Assembly: GCF_001619985.1 (NCBI RefSeq)
Contig: NW_017264202.1
Coordinates: 868,001 to 932,000 of the forward strand
Length of the DNA stretch: 64,000 nt
Source: Xylona heveae TC161
Lineage: Eukaryota > Ascomycota > Xylonomycetes > Xylonales > Xylonaceae
Direction of reading: 5' to 3'
Shown here: positions 56,956-64,000 of the stretch, in pieces
Numbering within the stretch: the stretch's first letter is position 1
Layout of the letters: every line of letters begins with the position of its first letter
The notes under the pieces: generated by a model
What the model was told of the DNA's origin: nothing
The model's database searches: none
What the model saw: the letters and a program-made list of their open reading frames with translations, nothing else
Program-made: the position numbers and the translations under genes

Positions 56956-58321
56956 GTTGGCGCGCGGCAAACGGCTAATTTTTTTCTGAAAATTATGTCA
57001 AAAAAGAACAAGGTATGTTTCGGGCACTGAGATGACGACACTCACTGAAAATATGCAAAGACCGAAGATCTCACCCTCGATGGGATGTTACGATGTTAAG
57101 CAAAGACGATAAGGGGGTCTGGAGAAAAAATAGCGCAGCGACGGCGGGTAGACCCTTAATTATAGACCCAGGGGTTTAGCCGTAGATTACTGGATTAGTC
57201 ACTTAATAGTCGCTAAGTTAGTTACCGACGGGCGCTAGACGTGTCAGGCGATCGCTCTGGATTTGAAGGGGGTTTGACATTAATCAGTCGTCTGGCATCA
57301 GAGCTGCGCGCCTCAATAATGCAGCATTTGATGCGAAAACCAATACAAAGAGTATGCCACTTTTTGGATTAAAAATATGCTGGAGTGTACTTGAAAGGTC
57401 ATTCGAGCATTTTCCCTTGCGAAGCTAATGCGAGCCAATTAGTCGTGGCTGCATCGGGGGAATCATGCAAGAAGGTACGATTACGTTCTGGCCTCCGACT
57501 TGCCCTGGTGACGCTTGTCTAAGCTTCTAAGCTGCTTGACTGTATCTAATTCTCTTCTCGCTCGATAACATTTATCATGTCTCTTGACTGGACTTGACTA
57601 ATTCTCTACAGGACTCTTAGCGACGGCCTCAATCTTTCGACGAGATGCGGGTCGTCTATCTACGGGCCAATACAAAAGGAAGACATAAGGAAGATAACCG
57701 ACTCAGGCAATGAAATCATACAGCAATAATGTGATAGGAATTAATGTCATCTGGTATTTTGCCAATAAACTTGCAGCGCTAAGTCTTGGAGCAGGCGTTA
57801 ACGCTCCAATGATGGGACCGACAGCCGGACGGTGGTAACCACTTAGGTACGGAGTACCCCAGGCTGCATGAAAAAACCTCGTCTGATTGTACAAAATCGA
57901 AGCTGCATTCAACCCCAGTCATAACCTTTGGAACACACCTTGTGCTCAACGTTCGCTAGGGGTTCAAGTCTGGTCCGCCTCTCAGATATGCTGGAGAAGA
58001 GAGACTGGGTTGTCCGGCCAATAAAACATCCTACAGAGATCCAGCTGGCCCTGCATTGTGGTTCAACGTGTCGATCAGCCGCTGCCCTTACAATGCTCCT
58101 TTTCTCCGCACCGCTTCTCGGGCTGCCATTTCACCCTTAATGTCTATCGTACAGCGCTTTGATGGACCGATATAAACCTATTTCGACAAGAGAGGCACCT
58201 ACAAAACCTCCCAAAGAAACTGAGCGTAATCTTTCGCTTCTCCGATGTGGGTATGTGGGATATCTCGCTGTTCGTTTTTCTCAATCAGAAGTCTAATTGA
58301 TCACGCAGAAAAACTTTTTCG
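56956..58321. other. Intergenic, no gene seen
   Basis: About 1.37 kb upstream of both the kinase (minus) and the small unknown gene (plus). Words such as GGTACGGAGTACC (57842-57854) occur. The small frames have no motifs. Confidence 0.5.
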
Positions 58322-58879
58322 ATGATTCCACCGAGCGTTCCTTACACGAGTAATATCGCCGTTTCTGTGGCGCTATATGATATCGATAGAGACTCATTGG
58401 GGGATCAAACAAAAGCATTTGCGGCCGGAATTTTGAACCATTATTTCAAAGGCGAGGATAGTTATCTCGTCGCGTCGGAGCAGGAGAGAGAATCGCATAA
58501 AATCGATTTTCTCATATTGAAGGTCCCTTATGGCCGGAAATCATTTCACGACCATACGTTCGTTGTGAGCAAGAGATATACCGAGTCCTGGGAGAGTACA
58601 TTGGACCAATTGTCACAATCCGCCGCCAAGACCATCAACGCAGCTCCGTATGACCGCACGTTTGCGATTGCTATAAGGGGCTGGGAGATTGTTTTCTGCG
58701 AATATCATGTCACATTCAGAGAGCCGCCACCCGATTCTTACCGCAACAAACTGTTGCCAATTGCGCCCTCGGGCTACGAGGAATGGCAAATCTGGAACCT
58801 TAAGAATCCTGACCATGTTCCCGTCATCGATGATTTATTTCGTCAACTTCAGTCCAGCGACGTCCCGCCGAAGCGCTAG
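58322..58879 (+). CDS. Hypothetical 185-residue protein, possibly PD-(D/E)XK-like
   Basis: Intronless frame from the ATG at 58322. The product starts PPSVPYTSNIAVSVALYDID and includes YLVASEQERESHKIDFLILK, then FHDHTFVVSKRYTESWESTL, a helix (LDQLSQSAAKTIN) and RTFAIAIRGWEIVFCEYHVT. The order of an Asp-bearing strand (KIDFLIL), a strand ending in Ser-Lys (FVVSKRY), a helix and a strand loosely resembles a PD-(D/E)XK core, though the Glu of the ExK is not evident. That is an inference, not a family match. The C-terminal half has GYEEWQIWNLKNPDHVPVID. No signal peptide or transmembrane segment. It may be an orphan of the same broad class as the frameshifted gene at 6233, but the two proteins are not obviously similar. 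Confidence 0.55.
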   Translation: MIPPSVPYTSNIAVSVALYDIDRDSLGDQTKAFAAGILNHYFKGEDSYLVASEQERESHKIDFLILKVPYGRKSFHDHTFVVSKRYTESWESTLDQLSQSAAKTINAAPYDRTFAIAIRGWEIVFCEYHVTFREPPPDSYRNKLLPIAPSGYEEWQIWNLKNPDHVPVIDDLFRQLQSSDVPPKR

Positions 58880-60242
58880 GATGATGCTTTTACAGATCAC
58901 TCAAGACTATATTTCGGAGGACAATAATTGTATTACTCGAATTTCGGTTCTTTAGTATATCAGTTGGCAGTATATAGATTGGCATCGTTTATCTTAATAC
59001 ATTTGCGTCGCAAACAATCCAACTATCGGCTTCATAATATATAATCCCTGGCTACATGCTGAGGCTGTTCTGTATGACAGACTCGAAAAGTACTGCTGAT
59101 ATATTACAAACGAGACGTGTGTTCCTCTGTTTCGGACTACGCATCTTCACTTTACTATCGCTGCCTCCACGAGCCTCGGAGTGGAACCCTTCTATATAAT
59201 CCACTATACCTGATATTCATACACCCATATCTTTCCGCATATTATCTCGTGAAAAGAAACAAGAAAATATAACTCTCCTTTAGACTACCGATGGATTGCC
59301 ACTTACACACGACAATAACATCAGCTCCTCCTCGTTGCCAGCATTCTGATCTGCCCCAAGGAGACCGAGATGTTGTAAATCACGACTACCGCGTCCACCC
59401 TGACGACCGACTCCCTACGCTATCGGAGCCTACTATAGTACTACCTCAGTCACCTATCTTCCTCAATTTGACTTTCTATTCGTACTAATTGAAATTAATT
59501 TATTCACTTGAGAAAAACAAGAAACGGTAAGAAAATAAAATAGACGCGAATTAAATAACATAAAGTCCTCCTTCTTCTTCTTCCCCTCCTCAGAAAAAAT
59601 AAAATAAAAAAAACCCCTCGAACAAATGAAATAAAATAAAATAAAATAAAATAGAAAACTGAGGAGTCTAATTTGCCAAACGAATGGGCAAAGGAGCGAA
59701 AACAGTCGAAAGTGCATAGTAGGACTTAAGAGCTATAGAGAATGGTAACATACACGAAATCGATGCGCGAGGACACGAGACGGGAAAGACATAAAATACA
59801 GAGATGGACGGTACGCGCCCGAGGTACAGATCGAGAAATGTCTACCTTACATATATCATGGGACTATTAGGCATGGAGGGGATCGTGTATACTCCGTAAA
59901 TAGGACGCTACATGCTGTTTTGAGTTGTTGAAAGTATAGTGATTAAGTAGGACACCATGACATGGCCACAAAGTTAACTAGTGTGAATGAACATAATACT
60001 GACGACTTTCAACTCTACTCCAGTAGACTTCTCCAGAACAATAGTCGACAGTTCACAGATCAAATGCAAATGGGCACATGTTATTCATCTCTTGAAGTGT
60101 TTACGAAAGAATAAATAAATCAAATTGCTGTCCATCCAAATACATTGTACAATATATAACTCAGCAAGTACAGTATCCCTAATTTACTGAACGCTAGCTG
60201 GGAACGCTAGCTAGCTGGACAACACAACAAATAGGATCAAAT
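58880..60242. other. Intergenic, no gene seen
   Basis: About 1.36 kb. It includes an (AAAAT)n run at 59629-59653 and a purine-rich stretch. It probably holds the 3' UTR of the chitinase at its right end. Confidence 0.6.
59629..59653. repeat. (AAAAT)n microsatellite
   Basis: Four to five AAAAT units, partly interrupted, within an A-rich stretch. Confidence 0.85.
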
Positions 60243-63200
60243 TTACATCATCAGCATGGCGGCGACGGCGAGGACGACTACGCCAGAGGCGCCCGTGCCG
60301 GCCTTGCTCGCAGCGCCAGTGAAGGCTGCGGGCGAGGTGGAGCTGGGCGAGGCGGAAGTGCCAGAGCCAGAGCCGGTGCTGGAAGAAGAAGAGTAAGAAG
60401 AAGGCTTAAAGGCCGAAGGAGTAGCGGCGCCGGCGGTGTAACTTGTGCCGTTTCCAGCGGCGTGGGGGAAGCCGCTGATGCTGGCGGAAGCGCCGGTGGA
60501 GAGCGGCACAGGCACAATGGTCATGGTCACGGGGCCACTGGGCTTGGATGCCGAAGGAGCGCCGGAGCCGACACTGCCTGCGACGGAAGAGCTACCGGGC
60601 TTGCCGGCCGCAGAGGTGGTCGAGGTGACAAAGGTCTGCGGCGCGGACGAGCTGAAGAGGGAGCCAGAAGCGCCGGCCGGGGGAACGGCGGCGGAGCTGG
60701 AGGCGGTAACGCCACCGGTCAGGCTAGACACGGGAGCCAAGCTGGACGCAGGAGTCATCACGCTGGCGAGCATCGAGCTGGCAGGGATCGAGTTGGTGGG
60801 CGGGACCGTGAGGGTGACAGTGGTGGGGGTGGCCGCACAGTGAGTGCAGACGGTCACAGTGGTGGTCCAGCCGCTGGGGAGGCTAGGGGAGGAAGTGGCT
60901 GCCGAAGCGCCAGGCACGCCAGGCACGCTGGGGGCGGAGGTGGTAGCAGAGACGCTGGGAACAGCAGTGCTGGGGTAGGCAGTGGTCTTGGTCGTGAATC
61001 CCTCGGGGCAAATGTCCACATAGGACGCTTCACTTGTGCATTAGAACATCGAAAATAAAATAGCAACTTAAGGACTTACTGGTAATCATGGTAACGGTAG
61101 CCTCGCCGGTAGAGCTGGTGCCGGCGACACCGGTGCCAGTCGAGCCAATACCGACTGCGCCAGTGCTGGACGAAGCACCAGGGCGGACGGTAATAGTGAC
61201 GTACGGAGTGGTCGTAGTCAGAACAACGCTGGTGCTGGTCAAGGTCGTAATGGGCTTGGTCAGGGTCACCGTGGTCGGGGTAGGAGCGCAGTTGTTGCAG
61301 ACTGTCACGGTAGTCGTCCAGCCGCTAGGAACGCCAGTGGAAACAGTTGTCGTGGCACCGGGAACAACGGTCGTGGGGTAGGCGGTCGTGACAGTCGTGA
61401 GACCAGCGGGGCAGACGTCGACATACGAGGTGGTAATGACAGTAGTGACGGCCTCTGCGCTAGAGCTGGCAGATGGTGAGCCAGCAGAGGCCGAGCTCGT
61501 GATGCCAGCTGCGTCAGTCACCTTACTGGAAGCCGCGCTACCGCCGGTGGAGGCAACCGAGTTGGTGGCCGCGGCCGAAGTAGCAGCGGGAGTGGTGGAA
61601 GCGGGCTTGGTCAAGGTAACCGTAGTCGCACTCGGACCGCAAACAGTGCAGACAGTGACAGTGGTGGTCCAACCCTCGGGAACTGAGGTGGTGGTGACGG
61701 GACCAGTGGGAGCAGAAGTCTCAGTAGCCGGGCACACAGTCGTGGTGTAAGCCGTGGTCACGGTGGTGAATCCCTCAGGGCAAATGTCCGTGTAAGAAGC
61801 TAGATCGAATGGTTAGACCGGCATGCCCAAAGACTAAACGCTTCTAAATGATGCAGATACTTACTTGTGATGACGGTGGTGGTAACCGCGCTGGAAGGGG
61901 CCGAGCTGGTGACGGGCCGAGCAGTCACGCCAGTCGCTCCAGTACCAGAGGGCTTGGGAGCACCATTGGCGCCAGTGGCAGTTCCATTCCAACCCGAGGA
62001 ATGAGTGAAGGGACCGTGAGTGGCAGCAGCAGCAGCAGCAGACGAAGAGATGCCAGTCGTCTCTGCGCCAGCCACTGACAGGCTGGAGCTGGTAGAGGAA
62101 GCAGTGGACGAAGCAGTAGTTTCGCCGTAGAAGTTGGGCATTCCGTAGGGCGTGGAGCTGGATCTAGACAAAGAGGAGCTGCTCGAAGAAGCACCAGTTG
62201 AAAGTGGCACGGACTTGCTCACACCGGTGGAGAGGGGAACGGAAACGGGATTGGCGGAGGAAAGAGCCGACGAGCTGACAAGGCTGCTCGAGAAAACGCC
62301 AGTGGACAAGGGCACTGACTTGCTCACGCCAGTTGAGAGAGGAATCGACACCGGGGACGAGAGCGCAGAAGAGCTGACGATGCTGCTTGAGGCAACACCA
62401 GTTGACAAAGGCACCGACTTGCCAGCGCCCGTAGATAGAGGGATCGACATAGGTGAGGAGAGTGCGGAAGAGCTGACAACACTGCTCGAGGAGACACCAG
62501 TCGAAAGCGGGACCGAAACACTGAAGCTTGAAGCGCTCGAGGCGGAAGCAACGGACGAGAAGACGGAGGAGCTAGCGGAAGAAGCCTGCGAAATGTTGGA
62601 GGAAGTCGCGGTAGCCACGCTGGATTGGCTGGACGAGACGGCAGTGGCGGAAGCCAGGACACTGCTGCTGCTGCTGCTGCTGCTAATAGGGTTGGCCTGA
62701 CGCTTACCCAGAAGGATGGCCTTCATCCAGTCGGCGTAACTCTGCGTGACCTGGTTGCCCTCAAGGTACGAGGCAATCTGGTTCTCCTCAGAAGACGTAG
62801 CCTCCCAAAGCATGAGACCACCAAACAAAGCATTGTCCTTGTACGCAGCAACAAGGGTCTCGACTTCGTCCAAGGTCAGGTAAAAGTTATTGTTGGCATC
62901 CTGGCCAGCCGGGAGACCAATGTAAATCTTGAGCGCCTTGTTGGCCGCATACTTTTCAACAAAGTCCACCCACTCGAGGAAGCTGATGTTTGAGGAGCCT
63001 TCGAATCATGTTAGAGAGGGGTTTTAGGACTAACGTGGTGTGAAGTACGTACCGTCAGGAGAACCATAAGAGTGGTCGAAAAAGGCACGAGCAGAGCAGA
63101 CCGGGGTATTGTAAAACTGAATGAAAAGGAAGTCGAACCAAGAGTTCTGGACTGCATCGGCAAGGTGGGCATCAGGGATGACACATTGAGGTGCACCGGA

Positions 63201-63901
63201 AATATAAAAGTCCTTGCTCTGCTCCTCCGCGAAAAGCTCTCGCAGATGCGAGATCATCGTGGCGTAACCGCTTGACAGGTAAGAGGGGCCAGGGAGAGAG
63301 CTCTCCAAGGACTCAATGTCAAAGTCGAAACCGTCGAGAGAAACGTCACCGAAAGGACGAGGTCCAGTCCACGAGTCCTTCTTGGGACCAAAGGCACCCC
63401 AGACGAAGTCGGCAAAGTTGACGGCAGTGGTGTCGTTCTTGATATAGTACCCTGGCGGCCAAGAACCACCAAACGAAAGCAACACTTTCTTGCCGCGAGC
63501 TTGGCAGTAAGGGATATCTTCAACCAAGGTCTGACAGTCTGAAAGGAGCTGTGTCGGGGTACCATCAGGCGCCGTGTAGGTGGATGCTCCGCAGGCATTG
63601 CCAAAGGTCATTCCAGGCCAGCCTCCAGCACCTTGGTCGGGAAAGACATTCATAAAGGAAAGCGGAATGATGTCAATCGACGAAGAGTCACAGAAATGTG
63701 AGAGCCGTTTCTGATTGGCGCCTTCTCCCTATTTCGTACATGTCAGTCTCAGATGGCGAAGAAGGGCTCATAGAATCGAGCTCGCCTTACCCAATAAACG
63801 GCGAGATTGGATGCATCCTTGGGGTCAAATGTAGCAAGCGCAGGAGACACAGCAGAAAGAATGGAAACGGCCGTAGCGGCCAAGGGAATGAAGGAGCGCA
63901 T
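60243..63901 (-). CDS. GH18 chitinase with repetitive tail and GPI-type C-terminus
   Basis: Cell-wall endochitinase of the plant-type (class III) GH18 group, 1141 residues. The introns are 63790-63729, 63052-62999, 61864-61800 and 61079-61028. A signal peptide (MRSFIPLAATAVSILSAVSP) precedes the catalytic domain. This contains KVLLSFGGS and the catalytic motif LDGFDFDIE, with acid/base Glu176, and ends near residue 330. The Ser/Thr-rich tail has seven SVPLSTG/SIPLSTG units plus an eighth near the C-terminus, and three modules of the form SYxDxCPxGxTT followed by W-T-T-T-V-T-V-C and TTVTLT. The last 20 residues, TGASGVVVLAVAAMLMM, are hydrophobic, and the preceding Ser/Gly/Ala-rich stretch provides likely omega sites. 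The enzyme probably remodels chitin during growth or autolysis, attached to membrane or wall glucan. Confidence 0.93.
62190..62520. repeat. In-gene minisatellite encoding PLSTG units
   Basis: Seven units with a PLSTG core, most preceded by SV or SI and followed by Ser-rich spacers, some spaced by about 36 and others about 90 bp. The pairs alternate as SIPLSTG / K-SVPLSTG, suggesting duplication of a two-unit block. Confidence 0.8.
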
Positions 63902-64000
63902 GGCTCAAAATACAACAAATTCAAATCTGATCTATAAATGAATGGAAGGCCGCAGCCTGTAGAGCGAGTGTAATGACCTGACGGTCAAGGAAAGGACGCA
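63902..64000. other. Chitinase 5' leader region
   Basis: Only about 100 bp before the right edge; the leader is C/T-rich on the coding strand. The promoter is outside the window. Confidence 0.5.

Noticed and set aside
57950-57995. GGTTCAAGTCTGG-like word as a tRNA B box
   Set aside because: No cloverleaf can be drawn upstream and no A box is found at the right distance.
60462-61058. 198-codon Gly/Ala/Arg-rich plus-strand frame
   Set aside because: Mirror of the repetitive Ser/Thr-rich chitinase tail.
1-64000. Secondary-metabolite cluster or virus-derived element
   Set aside because: No PKS, NRPS, terpene, integrase, reverse transcriptase or capsid-like frames were seen in any part; the MFS and OPT transporters stand alone.

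Overview
This is nuclear DNA from a filamentous ascomycete (Pezizomycotina, most likely Eurotiomycetes; the class is inferred from recalled resemblance, not from a search). The genes are split by many very short introns, mostly 47-101 bp, with GTRNGT donors, CTNAY-like branch sites and YAG acceptors. Gene content is typically fungal: CBM18-glyoxal oxidase, a GPI-type GH18 chitinase, a YSL/OPT transporter, an SRPK-like kinase, a long annexin, a septin-like GTPase and Vps62. I reconstructed splice sites by hand. Nearly every spliced model closes in frame with a total length divisible by three; the coiled-coil gene near 16.9-19.4 kb has an unresolved 5' end.

Left third (1-26 kb): a partial APH-fold phosphotransferase runs off the left edge. 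It is followed by a secreted copper-radical oxidase with two chitin-binding modules, a frameshifted PD-(D/E)XK-like gene convergent with a four-exon gene of unknown function, a Ser/Pro-rich unknown, a long disordered/coiled-coil protein, an HNH-nuclease protein, an F-box protein, a frameshifted kinase-fold gene, and SCO1, the mitochondrial copper chaperone for cytochrome c oxidase. Housekeeping and fast-evolving genes alternate here, and there are long gene-poor stretches (12.4-16.9 kb and 26.3-30.2 kb) and two AT-rich patches (about 0.55-0.8 and 21.9-22.1 kb).

Middle (30-52 kb): a nine-exon OPT transporter, an SRPK-like kinase with a GC-AG intron, a large MFS transporter with a long cytoplasmic loop, a small secreted acidic Ser-rich protein, GPI2/PIG-C (first step of GPI-anchor synthesis), a C4-type annexin with a long disordered N-terminus, and a septin-type GTPase with an acidic insertion. 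Between OPT and SRPK lies a periodic array of short C/G palindromes.

Right (53-64 kb): Vps62, a gene relic, an 80-residue Cys-rich protein, an atypical tail-anchored kinase, a small unknown, and a five-exon GH18 chitinase with a long Ser/Thr-rich repetitive tail and a GPI-type C-terminus. The chitinase is a plausible client of the GPI pathway that GPI2 initiates, and the CBM18 oxidase also points to the cell wall, but I see no operon-like or secondary-metabolite cluster. I found no convincing viral fossils, LTR elements, CRISPR arrays, rRNA or tRNA genes, and no clearly new multi-gene system. The more unusual items are the palindrome array, the intron-linked duplicated modules of the chitinase, the atypical kinase and the frameshifted accessory genes.
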